Assembly: GCA_934141575.1 (NCBI GenBank)
Contig: CAKPCJ010000001.1
Coordinates: forward strand, 1-64,000
Direction: 5' to 3'
Source of the DNA: an uncultured Bacilli bacterium
GTDB taxonomy: Bacteria > Bacillota_I > Bacilli_A > RF39 > UBA660
DNA length: 64,000 nt
Shown here: in pieces, positions 49,515 through 59,388 of the stretch
Numbering within the stretch: position 1 is the first letter of the stretch
How the letters are laid out: each line of letters opens with the position of its first letter
Translations under genes and position numbers: made by a program
Notes under the pieces: model-generated
Seen by the model: only the letters and a program-made list of their open reading frames with translations
What the model was told of the DNA's origin: nothing
The model's database searches: none

Positions 49515-52148
49515 TTATTTAGATTCCTTAGAGCGAATTGATGCTTGTGCAGCAGCTAATCTAGCTGTTGGAACTCTAAATGGAGAACAAGAAACATAAG
49601 TTAATCCTATTTTATCACAATAACATATACTTTCGGGTTCTCCAGCATGTTCGCCGCATATTCCAAGTTCGATATTTGGTCTAGTGTTTTTCCCTTTTTC
49701 AATTGCTATTTCCATTAGTTTTCCAATACCATGTTGATCAATTTTTGCAAAAGGATCAAAGCTAAATATTTTCTTTTTATAATAATCTTTTAAGAATTTA
49801 CCAGAATCATCCCTAGAAAAACCATATGATAATTGAGTTAAATCGTTTGTACCGAAAGAGAAAAACTCAGCCTCGCTAGCAATTTCATCAGCTAAAATTG
49901 CAGCTCTAGGTACTTCTATCATAGTACCTATATGATAATCAATTCTATCATTTTTCTTTGCAAATATATTTTCTGCGGTTTCTACAACTATTGATTTAAC
50001 ATATTTCAATTCCCTTAAATCGCCAATAAGAGGTATCATTATTTCTGGTTTTACTGGAATGCCCTCGTTTTTAACATTAAGAGCAGCCTCAATAATCGCA
50101 GTTGTTTGCATTACTGCTATTTCTGGATAAGTAACATCAAGCCTGCAGCCTCTGTGTCCCATCATAGGATTAAATTCTTTTAAAGACTCTACTCTTTCTT
50201 TTAATTTTTCAAAAGAGATTCCAATTGAACTAGCTAACTCTTTTATTTCTTCATCAGTATGAGGTAAAAATTCATGAAGTGGTGGATCAAGGTATCTAAC
50301 TGTAACAGGAAGTCCATTCATTGCTCTAAACAACCCTTCAAAATCTTCTCTTTGCATAGGCAATATTTTAGAAAGTGCAATTTTTCGCTGTTCTAAATTT
50401 TCAGCAACTATCATTTTTCTCATAGCAAAAATTCTGTTCTCTTCAAAAAACATATGCTCAGTTCTACATAATCCAATACCTTGAGCGCCAAATTTATATG
50501 CTTGAATAGCATCTCTAGGCGTATCAGCATTAGTTCTTACTTCAAGTCTTCTAATTTCATCAGCCCAATTCATAAGAGTTTCAAACTCGCCGCTTATTTC
50601 AGGATCAACAGTATCTATTTTTTCACCATAGACATTTCCTGTACTTCCATCTAATGAAAGATAATCCATTCCCTTATAGACTGTACCTTTTAAAGTAGTT
50701 AATGTCTTTTTTACTTCATCTACCATTATTTCACCACAACCACATATACAGCATGTTCCCATTCCGCGTGCAACAACAGCTGCATGTGAAGTCATGCCGC
50801 CTCTAACTGTAAGTACGCCATCAACAACATTCATACCTTCTATATCTTCAGGAGAAGTTTCAGTTCTTACTAATATCAAGTTCTTTTCACCGGAATTATG
50901 TAACTTTACAGCATCTTCGGCACTAAAGCACAATTTTCCAGTAGCAGCCCCAGGTGAAGCAGCCAATCCTTTTGCTATTACAGTTGACGACATTAATTTA
51001 TCATTATCAAAAGTAGGATGTAATAATTGATCTAGTTGATTTGGTTCTATTCTAAGTAAAGCCTCTTCTTTTGTAATCCTTTTTTCTTGTACTAAATCAA
51101 CTGCAATCTTTATAGCAGCTCTAGCAGTTCTTTTACCATTTCTTGTTTGTAACATATATAGTTTTCCATCTTCAATAGTAAACTCCATATCTTGCATATC
51201 TTTATAATGTTCCTCTAGTTTTTTAGCTATATTTGAAAATTGTTCGTATATATCAGGCATAATTTCTTTAAGAGTTTCAATTGGCTTTGGAGTTCTTATA
51301 CCAGCAACAACATCCTCACCTTGAGCATTAATTAAGTATTCACCATATAGCTTATTTTCTCCAGTAGCTGGGTTCCTAGTAAAGGCAACACCAGTTCCAG
51401 AATTTTCACCACTATTACCATACACCATTTCTTGAACATTTACAGCAGTTCCCCATTCTTCAGGAATATTATTTAGCTTTCTGTAAGTAATTGCCCTATC
51501 ATTCATCCAAGATCTGAATACAGCTTGAACAGCTTCAATAAGTTGAGTTTTAGGTTCTTGAGGAAATTGCTCGCCAGAAAGTTCAAAATAGTTTGATTTA
51601 AATCTCTGAGTTATTTCCTTCATGTCATCGCCAGTAAGTTCTAAATCATCACTTATATTTTTTTCTTCCTTTATTCTATCAAAATATTTTTCAAACGATT
51701 CCTTAGGATAACCCTTTACAACATCTGCAAACATTTGAATGAATCTTCTATATGAATCATAAGCAAATCTAACATTATTTGTTTTTTTAGCAAGGCCCTC
51801 TACAACTTCATCGTTAATTCCCAAATTCAATACAGTGTCCATCATTCCAGGCATTGAAACTCTAGCACCACTTCTAACAGAAACTAAAAGTGGATTATTT
51901 GGATTGCCAAAAGACTTTCCAGATTTTTTTTCAAGCATTTCTACGTTAGTGTATATCTGGTTAACAATTTCTTCTGAAATAGTTTTATTGCTATTGTAAT
52001 AATCAACGCAAGCCTCTGTTGTAACAGTAAAACCACTAGGAACAAGAAGCCCTATTTTAGTCATTTCAGCCAAATTTGCACCCTTACCCCCAAGTAAATC
52101 TTTCATAGATTTGTCGCCTTCATCAAAGGCATAAACATATTTTGCCAT
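49515..52148 (-). CDS. ppdK: Pyruvate, phosphate dikinase
   Basis: Interconverts pyruvate, ATP and phosphate with PEP, AMP and pyrophosphate, allowing reversible or pyrophosphate-linked glycolysis. 877 aa: N-terminal ATP-grasp domain, central swivelling His domain with catalytic His455 in GGMTSHAAVVARGMG, and a C-terminal PEP-binding barrel with the GICGEHAG cysteine motif. AAGGAG precedes the ATG; an extended -10 and a GC-rich terminator frame it as a single-gene unit. Confidence 0.96.
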   Translation of the reverse strand: MAKYVYAFDEGDKSMKDLLGGKGANLAEMTKIGLLVPSGFTVTTEACVDYYNSNKTISEEIVNQIYTNVEMLEKKSGKSFGNPNNPLLVSVRSGARVSMPGMMDTVLNLGINDEVVEGLAKKTNNVRFAYDSYRRFIQMFADVVKGYPKESFEKYFDRIKEEKNISDDLELTGDDMKEITQRFKSNYFELSGEQFPQEPKTQLIEAVQAVFRSWMNDRAITYRKLNNIPEEWGTAVNVQEMVYGNSGENSGTGVAFTRNPATGENKLYGEYLINAQGEDVVAGIRTPKPIETLKEIMPDIYEQFSNIAKKLEEHYKDMQDMEFTIEDGKLYMLQTRNGKRTARAAIKIAVDLVQEKRITKEEALLRIEPNQLDQLLHPTFDNDKLMSSTVIAKGLAASPGAATGKLCFSAEDAVKLHNSGEKNLILVRTETSPEDIEGMNVVDGVLTVRGGMTSHAAVVARGMGTCCICGCGEIMVDEVKKTLTTLKGTVYKGMDYLSLDGSTGNVYGEKIDTVDPEISGEFETLMNWADEIRRLEVRTNADTPRDAIQAYKFGAQGIGLCRTEHMFFEENRIFAMRKMIVAENLEQRKIALSKILPMQREDFEGLFRAMNGLPVTVRYLDPPLHEFLPHTDEEIKELASSIGISFEKLKERVESLKEFNPMMGHRGCRLDVTYPEIAVMQTTAIIEAALNVKNEGIPVKPEIMIPLIGDLRELKYVKSIVVETAENIFAKKNDRIDYHIGTMIEVPRAAILADEIASEAEFFSFGTNDLTQLSYGFSRDDSGKFLKDYYKKKIFSFDPFAKIDQHGIGKLMEIAIEKGKNTRPNIELGICGEHAGEPESICYCDKIGLTYVSCSPFRVPTARLAAAQASIRSKESK

Positions 52149-52178
52149 ATATTCTCCTTCCTACTACTTTACTAATAA

Positions 52179-52189
52179 ATTATAACATA
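52179..52189 (-). promoter_or_regulatory. Extended -10 of ppdK
   Basis: Minus-strand TATGTTATAAT (52179-52189) before GGAAGGAG. Confidence 0.5.
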
Positions 52190-52192
52190 TAA

Positions 52193-52217
52193 AAAACATA
52201 TATTATCATATATGTTT
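52193..52217 (-). terminator. Terminator of the tex-to-xerC operon
   Basis: AAAACATATAT and its complement (52193-52217) form a stem around the xerC stop codon. On the minus strand a T run follows. Confidence 0.65.
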
Positions 52218-53129
52218 TCTTTGGTTTACATTATTTTGAGATCTCGGATGTGAACTTAAATACACATTTCTTAAATGCTCTTTAGATAAATGAGTATATA
52301 TACTAGTCGTACTCAAATTTTTATGTCCAAGAAGTTCTTTAACAGTAAGTAAATCTGCACCCTCATTCAATAAATGAGTTGCAAAGGTATGTCTCAATGT
52401 ATGAGGGGTTACATGTGAATTAACTCTGGATTTAGAAGCAACCAAATTAATTATGTTTCTAACACTCCTATCAGTTAATGCTCCACCTCTACTATTCAAA
52501 AATAAATACTCACTCTTTTTATTTCCTAAAAGTTGTATTCTACTAAAAGAAATATATTTATCAATTTTTTCAGCGGCATAATCCCCATATAACACTATTC
52601 TTTCTTTATGACCCTTACCAAGTATTTTAATTGTTTTTGCATCTATATTTATATCAGACATTTTAATATTAACAAGTTCGCTAACACGAACCCCTGTAGA
52701 GTATAAAAGTTCAATTATAAGTTCATTCCTTACATTAATTGCTGTATCAGTCTCTTCTACATTTAACATTTTTTCTATTTCATTAGTATATAAATAATTT
52801 GGCAATTTTCTATCCTTTTTTAGAGAAGATACATTATCAAAGGGATTTGACTTAATTAAATTTTCTTCGCACAAATATGAATAAAATCCTCTTATTGCAC
52901 TAAGTTTTCTATTAATTGAGGTTTTCTTATATTTTTTATCATACAAAAAAGACATATATTGTTGAATGTCATGATATTGTATTGAGCCGTACTCTATATT
53001 ATTGAAAGATAAAAATTCTAAATAATCATTCAAATCTCTTTCGTAGTTTTCTACAGTATAAGTAGAATATTTTTTTTGGTACATTATTGAATCTAAATAC
53101 TTTTTCAGCAAATTCTTTGATTCACACAT
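52206..53129 (-). CDS. xerC: Tyrosine recombinase XerC
   Basis: 307 aa site-specific recombinase with Arg148, Lys172, His243-x-x-Arg246, His269 and nucleophile Tyr278. The N-terminal DNA-binding domain spans about 5-95. A longer in-frame opening to 53225 runs through the upstream gene; the ATG at 53129 lies just after its stop and fits the family's N-terminus, with AAGTGAG as a modest ribosome site. It partners with XerD at 34422. It ends the tex operon. Confidence 0.85.
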   Translation of the reverse strand: MCESKNLLKKYLDSIMYQKKYSTYTVENYERDLNDYLEFLSFNNIEYGSIQYHDIQQYMSFLYDKKYKKTSINRKLSAIRGFYSYLCEENLIKSNPFDNVSSLKKDRKLPNYLYTNEIEKMLNVEETDTAINVRNELIIELLYSTGVRVSELVNIKMSDINIDAKTIKILGKGHKERIVLYGDYAAEKIDKYISFSRIQLLGNKKSEYLFLNSRGGALTDRSVRNIINLVASKSRVNSHVTPHTLRHTFATHLLNEGADLLTVKELLGHKNLSTTSIYTHLSKEHLRNVYLSSHPRSQNNVNQRKHI

Positions 53130-53136
53130 CTCATTC

Positions 53137-53919
53137 TCACTTCTTATATATATTAGTAATAAATAAATCTTCTTCAGCAATTTGTGAACTAATAATATTG
53201 CTATTAAATTTTGATAGTTCACCATTACATAATTGTGCCACTAAATATAAACTACGAGACTTGTAATAGGACTTATTACATAGCGATTTGATGAGAAAAG
53301 ATAACATAGAATTTCTTTTATTAAAATCATTTGCTGTTTGGCGCAATTTTAAATAATATTTATATGAATCTTGGGAAAGCATTATCTTAGAATCAACATT
53401 CCTTTGTAGTTCTTCATAAAATGGAAGTTCATTTATCCAATTTTCTTTTAATAAAGAGGCTTGAATTCGCTGAATATCAACTATTTGAACAGAATTATTG
53501 TTATCGCTTTCATATTGTTTAGAATATAATTTCAAAATATTTCCAACAAATATTTCATTCTGAGTAACTTTTGCAAATATTTTTTCGGGTGTTATTTTTC
53601 CAGAACCATATAAAACAGGCAAAACTATATCAGAAGATACATTATTCATAGTATTACGCGTAGTCAAATAAAATTCAAAAGTTTCACATTCATCATCTAA
53701 TAGATAAGCATCCTGTAAATCATCAAATATGTTTGATAAACAAATTTTCAAATGATAATCAGAAATAACACCATTTGTCAAAATATTCTTTAAAAGTTCA
53801 CGCTTTGTATAACATCTAGAAGTCAAAGAATCAATTGATTGCAACGTATCGCATAAAATCAAAACAGTTTTATCATTACAATGCAAATACAAATTCGTTT
53901 TTTGATATCGTATATTCAT
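53137..53919 (-). CDS. Hypothetical protein between mutL and xerC (260 aa)
   Basis: Family not recognised. The protein has no signal or membrane segment, several acidic clusters and repeated Lys-rich helices; its C-terminus ends in FITNIYKK. AGGAGG precedes the ATG, eight bases after mutL, and xerC begins seven bases after its TGA stop, so it is embedded in a DNA-repair operon. A role in DNA transactions is only implied by position. Confidence 0.75.
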   Translation of the reverse strand: MNIRYQKTNLYLHCNDKTVLILCDTLQSIDSLTSRCYTKRELLKNILTNGVISDYHLKICLSNIFDDLQDAYLLDDECETFEFYLTTRNTMNNVSSDIVLPVLYGSGKITPEKIFAKVTQNEIFVGNILKLYSKQYESDNNNSVQIVDIQRIQASLLKENWINELPFYEELQRNVDSKIMLSQDSYKYYLKLRQTANDFNKRNSMLSFLIKSLCNKSYYKSRSLYLVAQLCNGELSKFNSNIISSQIAEEDLFITNIYKK

Positions 53920-53927
53920 AAAACCTC

Positions 53928-55679
53928 CTAATTAGCTCGTTTAAACATTTTCTCAAGTTCATATATACTATAATGAATTATAGTTGGTCTTCCATGAGGA
54001 CAAGTGTACGCATTTTTACATTTTCTAAGCTCTTCAATTAAACTCTTAGCCTCATCCATACTTATATATGTATTTCCTTTAATTGAAGCTTTACACGCCA
54101 TAGTAGCAGCTAAATGATCATTAAATTTTTTCAACTCAAAGTCTTTTTCTTTGTTTATAATCTCATCTATTATTATGGGTATAGTTTTATCAGCATCCTT
54201 GAGCCATGTTGGATGCTCAGTTATTCTAAATGTATTAATGCCAAACTCCTCAATAGTAATACCTATATTATTAAGTATATTAATATTTTTTTGTAAAATA
54301 AAAAACTCATTATTTGATAATTCAATAGTTATTGGAACAAGAAGCCCTATTCTGCTATCAGCACCACTATTTAACTTTTCTACATATAATTCGTAATTAA
54401 CTCTTTCCTTTGCAGCATGTTGGTCTATCATATACATTCCTAAGTCATTTTCACATATTATATATGTTCCATGAACAACACCTATTGGGTAAAGTGGAGG
54501 AACCTCCACTGTTTTGGCAGATTGTTCATCAAAATCATTAAGATCATCCAAATCTAATTTTGGCATAGTTTTTTCATTTAAAGGTTTAGACGGCTCAGCT
54601 GCAAAAAAGTCTTCACCGTTTATTATCGGAGAAAATTCTATGCTATTCAAATTTTCAGTAATTTCATCTACTTTACTAGGTGCTTCAGGAATCAAATTTA
54701 TTTTATACAACGCAGCTTTAATTGTTTTATTTATAAGTTCCTTCAACGTATCTATTTTAGAAAATTTTATATCTGCTTTTGTTGGGTGAATGTTTATATC
54801 AATAAGAGTAGGATCAACATCTATTTTAAGTACAACTATAGGATATTTGTCATCTGGTTTAAAAGTATGATAACTATCATTTATACACCTATTTATTTCT
54901 TGATTTTTTACAACTCTATTATTAACGAGTGTTGTAATATGAGTCCTTGTAGACCTAGTAACTTCAGGATATGTAATATAGCCAAAAATACTATAATCAT
55001 CATTTTCAGCTTTAATCTCAACCATTTTTTTAGTAACGGATAATCCATATATGTTATTTATAACTTTAAGTATGTTACCACTACCATCAGTTTTAAATAA
55101 TTCTTTATCATCGTTAATCAGAGTAAACCTTATATTTGAATATGAAAGTGCTATTTTATTTACATACTCGCAAATATTTGCAAGTTCACTATATAAAGAA
55201 CTCAAGTGTTTTAACCTGGCAGGAGTATTATAAAATATACTTTTAACAGAAACAGATGTCCCGTTTCTATAATCACCAACACTCTCTTCCAAAATAGATC
55301 CGCCCTTAATACGAATCAAAGTGCTTTCAATTCCATTACAAGTAACTAAAGTAATCTCAGATACAGATGCAATAGATGGCAATGCTTCACCTCTAAAACC
55401 TAAAGTCATTATATGATAAAGCTCTCGTTCATCAGTTAGTTTACTAGAGGCATGCGGCATAAAACAAAGTTTTGCATCTTCTTTATCCATACCACATCCA
55501 TTATCAGTTACTTTTATTTCTTTAAAACCGGATTCTCTAAGCTCCACTTTAATCTCTGTGCTTTTAGCATCTATACTATTTTCTACAAGTTCCTTAACAA
55601 CAGAAACCAAACTCTGAACTACCTCTCCGGCCGCTATCTTATTGGATAAATCATTATCCATTATTTTGATAACACTCAT
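53928..55679 (-). CDS. mutL: DNA mismatch repair protein MutL
   Basis: GHKL ATPase that couples MutS to strand incision. The N-terminal ATPase has IAAGEVV, the Glu in KELVENSIDA and the MTLGFRGEAL lid. The endonuclease motif DQHA-x2-E-x4-E starts at residue 419, with ACKAS and CPHGRP downstream, so this MutL should nick DNA itself, as expected where MutH is absent. 583 aa. It lies apart from mutS and follows a DUF368 gene. Confidence 0.96.
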   Translation of the reverse strand: MSVIKIMDNDLSNKIAAGEVVQSLVSVVKELVENSIDAKSTEIKVELRESGFKEIKVTDNGCGMDKEDAKLCFMPHASSKLTDERELYHIMTLGFRGEALPSIASVSEITLVTCNGIESTLIRIKGGSILEESVGDYRNGTSVSVKSIFYNTPARLKHLSSLYSELANICEYVNKIALSYSNIRFTLINDDKELFKTDGSGNILKVINNIYGLSVTKKMVEIKAENDDYSIFGYITYPEVTRSTRTHITTLVNNRVVKNQEINRCINDSYHTFKPDDKYPIVVLKIDVDPTLIDINIHPTKADIKFSKIDTLKELINKTIKAALYKINLIPEAPSKVDEITENLNSIEFSPIINGEDFFAAEPSKPLNEKTMPKLDLDDLNDFDEQSAKTVEVPPLYPIGVVHGTYIICENDLGMYMIDQHAAKERVNYELYVEKLNSGADSRIGLLVPITIELSNNEFFILQKNINILNNIGITIEEFGINTFRITEHPTWLKDADKTIPIIIDEIINKEKDFELKKFNDHLAATMACKASIKGNTYISMDEAKSLIEELRKCKNAYTCPHGRPTIIHYSIYELEKMFKRAN

Positions 55680-55698
55680 TTTATCACTTCATTTCTAA

Positions 55699-56547
55699 TT
55701 ATTCTTTTCCCAACTTAAGTGCAACTATAGTGCCAATAGCTAGAGTAACAGCAGAAATCATAAGTGTAGGAATCGTAACTGCTGTAAAATCCGCTTGGCA
55801 AAGTATTGCAAATGGAGAAGCAACTATTAGTCCAAGTATACTAGCAAAAACATATGATGGACACTTTTTTAGCAAAAACTCAATTATTTTAGCAATAACT
55901 ATAATTCCAACAACAGCACCTATCCCAAATGGAAGTAAAATTCCTATTGAATTTAAAATGCCATTCATATCAAATGCAGTAAGTGCTTTAATAAAACTAG
56001 TAATATTAGATGTTATAGGATGATAATATCCAAGCAAAGTTAACATCATAGAACCACTAACGCCTGGTATAACCATAGTAGCAGCTGCAACTATACCAAT
56101 TGTAAAAAGTTTAATAACCTCAACAGCATTTAATTTTATAACAACATCCGCACCGGTTGAAGTTTTTGCGATTCCCATAAACACAACCAAAGCAGCAAAT
56201 GCTAAAAATAGTAAAGCATGAACAATATTCAATTTATTTCCCTTTATTCTATTAATTATTATAGGTAATCCACCAAGTATCAAACCCACAAACATAAAAT
56301 TAGTTGGTATTGGGAACTTTTCAAATAAAAATGTGATTACAAAAGAAAATACAATTATTCCAAGTGCCATTCCAATTGCATATGGAAATAATGTTTTAAC
56401 GCTAGATTTAAAATTCTTAAACATATTAGTTATAGACCCAATAATTTTGTCATAAATTCCCATAGATACAGCAAGTGTACCACCACTTACACCTGGAATA
56501 ACATTAGCTATTCCAATTATAATTCCTTTTAATATATCTCTTATCAT
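55699..56547 (-). CDS. popT: DUF368 undecaprenyl-phosphate translocase (PopT family)
   Basis: 282-residue polytopic membrane protein with two inverted half-repeats, each carrying a VIPGVSGG/S motif (near 17-24 and 159-165). DUF368 proteins return undecaprenyl phosphate to the cytoplasmic face of the membrane, recycling the lipid carrier for wall synthesis. It lies 11 bases after tex. The dgkA product acts on the same carrier pool. Confidence 0.9.
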   Translation of the reverse strand: MIRDILKGIIIGIANVIPGVSGGTLAVSMGIYDKIIGSITNMFKNFKSSVKTLFPYAIGMALGIIVFSFVITFLFEKFPIPTNFMFVGLILGGLPIIINRIKGNKLNIVHALLFLAFAALVVFMGIAKTSTGADVVIKLNAVEVIKLFTIGIVAAATMVIPGVSGSMMLTLLGYYHPITSNITSFIKALTAFDMNGILNSIGILLPFGIGAVVGIIVIAKIIEFLLKKCPSYVFASILGLIVASPFAILCQADFTAVTIPTLMISAVTLAIGTIVALKLGKE

Positions 56548-56558
56548 AAATTCCTCCG

Positions 56559-58709
56559 TTATTTTTCTTCGATTAAAGAAAGTGAAACCTTCTGTTTTTC
56601 CAAATTAATATCATACACATAGCAATCGACAATATCACCAACACTAACAACTTCACTAGGATGTTTTATATATTTATTAGTTAATTTAGAAATATGTGCA
56701 AGACCATCATCGTGAAGACCTATATCAATAAATACGCCGAAATCAACTACGTTTCTGACAGTTCCCTGAAGTTTCATTCCTTTTTTTAAATCCTCAATCT
56801 TAAGTATATCACTCTTTAATAATGGCTTTGGCATATCATCTCTAGGATCCCTATTAGGTTTTTTCAAATTTTCTATTATATCTTCCAATGTATAATGATC
56901 AACATTTAATTTTTGAGCTTCATCAAGGATATTAATGGAATCTAGTTTTTGAACTAATTCTTCTTTTCCAATAGAATTCATAGGAACATTTATGTCGCTT
57001 AATAACCTTTCAGTTGTATCATAGCTTTCTGGATGTATAGAAGTACAATCCAAAGGATTACTTCCATCAACAATTCTAAGAAATCCAATAGCTTGCTCAA
57101 ATGTCTTATCGTTTAAAAGCTTTGCTTTTTTAATTTCATTTCTAGACAATATCTTACCATTTGTATTTCTATAGTCTAGTAACTTATCTATATTTTTCTT
57201 AGTAATACCAGAAACATATTTTAATAATGCTGGACTTGCAGTATTAATATTAACCCCAACTTGATTTACAGCTTTAGAAACAACAAAGTCAAGTGATTCA
57301 GACAATTTTTTATCAGAAACATCATGTTGATAAAGGCCAACGCCAATACTTTCTGGATCAATCTTAACAAGCTCGCTAAGTGGATCTTGAAGACGTCTGC
57401 CAATACTTATTGCGCTTCTCTTTTCAACAGTTAAATCTGGAAACTCTTCAATAGCTAATTTAGAAGCAGAATAAACACTTGCACCAGCCTCAGATACAAT
57501 TATATATTCAACTTTCTTCTTAGAATCTTTTATTACGTCAGCTATAAATTTTTCGCTTTCTCTACTTGCAGTTCCATTACCGATAGCAATTATATTGATA
57601 TCATATTTATCAATAAGTTTCAGTACCTTTTGTTTGCTTTTTTCAAATTCATTTTTAGGTTCATGAGGATATATAACCTCAATTGCTAATGGTTTACCAG
57701 TCTTATCAAGAACAGCAAGTTTGCATCCTGTTCTAAATGCCGGATCAAATCCAAGAACGTTCTTTTCCTTCATTGGAGGTTGCAACAATAATTTTTCTAG
57801 ATTAACTCCGAAGTTATCAATAGCAACATCTTCGGCTTTTTCGCTTAATTCACTTCTAATTTCTCTTTCTATACTAGGAAATATAAGTCTTTTGTAGCTA
57901 TCCTCAATAGCGGATATTATGATATCACACACAAATGAATCGAAGTTTTTTATTAATTTATTTTTTAAAAATTCTATATCTTTTTCTTTATTGGCAATAA
58001 TCGAAACGCTTAAAATATTTTCTTTTTCTCCCCTATTAAGTGCAAGAACTCTATGGGGTTTAATTTGTTTAAGTGGTTCTTGATAAGAATAATACATTTC
58101 GTATGTTTTATTAGGATCATCTGCATTCTTTTTTATTTTAGATTCTATAATTCCATTATTATAGCAATTAATTCTTATAGTTTTTCGGTATGACGCATTA
58201 TCACTTATCCATTCAGCTATTATGTATTTAGCCCCCGTAACAGCATCTTCAATATTTTTAACATTATCATTTATATATTTACCTGCTATTTGTTCTATTG
58301 AACCATTAGTTGGAAAAGACATAATGATTTTAGCGAGTCCCTCTAAACCATTTTTTATTGCCTCAGTAGCCTTTGTTTTTTTCTTTTCCTTATAAGGTCT
58401 ATATAAATCTTCAACTTCAACTAATTTAGATGCATTCATAATTTTTTCCCTAAGTTCATCAGTAAGTAGTTGTTTTTCGTCAATTAAACGTATTACATCC
58501 TCCTTTCTTTTTAAAAGGTTTACTTGATATTCATAAACTTCGCTTATTTTTCTGATTTGTTCTTCATCTAATGAACCTGTTGCTTCTTTTCTATACCTAG
58601 CAATAAATGGTATAGTATTTCCATCAGACAAAAGCTCTAAAACAGCTTTTGTTTGTTGTTGTTTTATACTCAAATCATTACTTATCTCTTTTATTATTTC
58701 ATCATTCAT
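56559..58709 (-). CDS. tex: Tex-family RNA-binding transcription accessory protein
   Basis: 716 aa with the Tex order: N-terminal helical domain (FIARYRKEATGSLDEEQIR), YqgF/RNase H-like domain (VLGFDPAFRTGCKLAVLD), helix-hairpin-helix motifs (about 490-560) and a C-terminal S1 domain (about 640-712, GVFIDIGLHDDGLAHIS). GAGG precedes the ATG. It leads an operon to xerC under an extended -10. Confidence 0.94.
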   Translation of the reverse strand: MNDEIIKEISNDLSIKQQQTKAVLELLSDGNTIPFIARYRKEATGSLDEEQIRKISEVYEYQVNLLKRKEDVIRLIDEKQLLTDELREKIMNASKLVEVEDLYRPYKEKKKTKATEAIKNGLEGLAKIIMSFPTNGSIEQIAGKYINDNVKNIEDAVTGAKYIIAEWISDNASYRKTIRINCYNNGIIESKIKKNADDPNKTYEMYYSYQEPLKQIKPHRVLALNRGEKENILSVSIIANKEKDIEFLKNKLIKNFDSFVCDIIISAIEDSYKRLIFPSIEREIRSELSEKAEDVAIDNFGVNLEKLLLQPPMKEKNVLGFDPAFRTGCKLAVLDKTGKPLAIEVIYPHEPKNEFEKSKQKVLKLIDKYDINIIAIGNGTASRESEKFIADVIKDSKKKVEYIIVSEAGASVYSASKLAIEEFPDLTVEKRSAISIGRRLQDPLSELVKIDPESIGVGLYQHDVSDKKLSESLDFVVSKAVNQVGVNINTASPALLKYVSGITKKNIDKLLDYRNTNGKILSRNEIKKAKLLNDKTFEQAIGFLRIVDGSNPLDCTSIHPESYDTTERLLSDINVPMNSIGKEELVQKLDSINILDEAQKLNVDHYTLEDIIENLKKPNRDPRDDMPKPLLKSDILKIEDLKKGMKLQGTVRNVVDFGVFIDIGLHDDGLAHISKLTNKYIKHPSEVVSVGDIVDCYVYDINLEKQKVSLSLIEEK

Positions 58710-58728
58710 ATTATCTAACCTCTAATCA

Positions 58729-58739
58729 ATTGTATCATA
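58729..58739 (-). promoter_or_regulatory. Extended -10 of the tex operon
   Basis: Minus-strand TATGATACAAT (58729-58739), about 20 bases before the tex start. Confidence 0.45.
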
Positions 58740-58760
58740 TATTTTATTTAAAACAAAACA

Positions 58761-58788
58761 TAAAAAAAGAAAAGTAAAAACTTTTCTA
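58761..58788 (-). terminator. Terminator of the 171-aa membrane gene
   Basis: AGAAAAGT (58768-58775) and ACTTTTCT (58780-58787) pair. On the minus strand a T run follows. Confidence 0.7.
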
Positions 58789-59301
58789 CAATTCATCATC
58801 CAAATATAAAACTTCTTCTTTCTGCTCAGATTTATTCTGAACTTTTTCCTTAATATCATGCAATACATACTCATTTCCAATAATAACTGTTTTTTTGTTA
58901 TTCAAAATAGAATCTATTTTTTTTAATTCTTTACGATTATTAAGATGTGTAACCCAACTAGATGCTAATAAAATAAGGGAAACAAGCACAAATAAACTAG
59001 AAATAAAATTAGGTGCAAGAAGTAACATTGATATAGACATAAACATAATTATTGACATAACAATTCTTGCCTTTTTATTAAAATTCTCATTTAAAATAAT
59101 ATCTTTCTTCTTTTCAATACTTTGATACTTCTGTTGAGTACTAATAATTCCATTTAACAATTCAATATAACTATCACTTTTATTTATAACAATTTCTTTA
59201 TTATCAGCAGTTTTAATTCTAATAACATTATCATCAACCATATAATTAGTGATTATATTAGAGCGATTAACCTCATCAATATATTCAAACATGTCCCCCA
59301 T
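58786..59301 (-). CDS. Small membrane protein with two helices (171 aa)
   Basis: Unrecognised. The first 75 residues are soluble, two adjacent membrane helices follow (about 78-98 and 100-118), then a charged cytoplasmic tail ending in acidic residues (LYLDDEL). GGGGGATTTTT precedes the ATG. It has its own terminator and an extended -10 (minus-strand TGCTATTAT near 59330). Confidence 0.7.
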   Translation of the reverse strand: MGDMFEYIDEVNRSNIITNYMVDDNVIRIKTADNKEIVINKSDSYIELLNGIISTQQKYQSIEKKKDIILNENFNKKARIVMSIIMFMSISMLLLAPNFISSLFVLVSLILLASSWVTHLNNRKELKKIDSILNNKKTVIIGNEYVLHDIKEKVQNKSEQKEEVLYLDDEL

Positions 59302-59377
59302 AAAAATCCCCCTTTTTTATGTATTACAATATAATAGCACATTTATAAAAAAAAGTAAAGTTTTTTTTGAGTTTTAA

Positions 59378-59383
59378 TATAAT
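59378..59383 (+). promoter_or_regulatory. -10 box placing the transcript start at the ATG (possible leaderless mRNA)
   Basis: TATAAT (59378-59383) ends five bases before the ATG at 59389 and no Shine-Dalgarno is visible. Confidence 0.35.
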
Positions 59384-59388
59384 TAAGT

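Noticed and set aside
39829..53139. Possible UGA recoding (mycoplasma-like code) given the very low GC
   Set aside because: TGA ends yqfD (39829-39831) and the 260-aa gene (53137-53139) at sensible positions, and Trp is written TGG, so the standard code holds.
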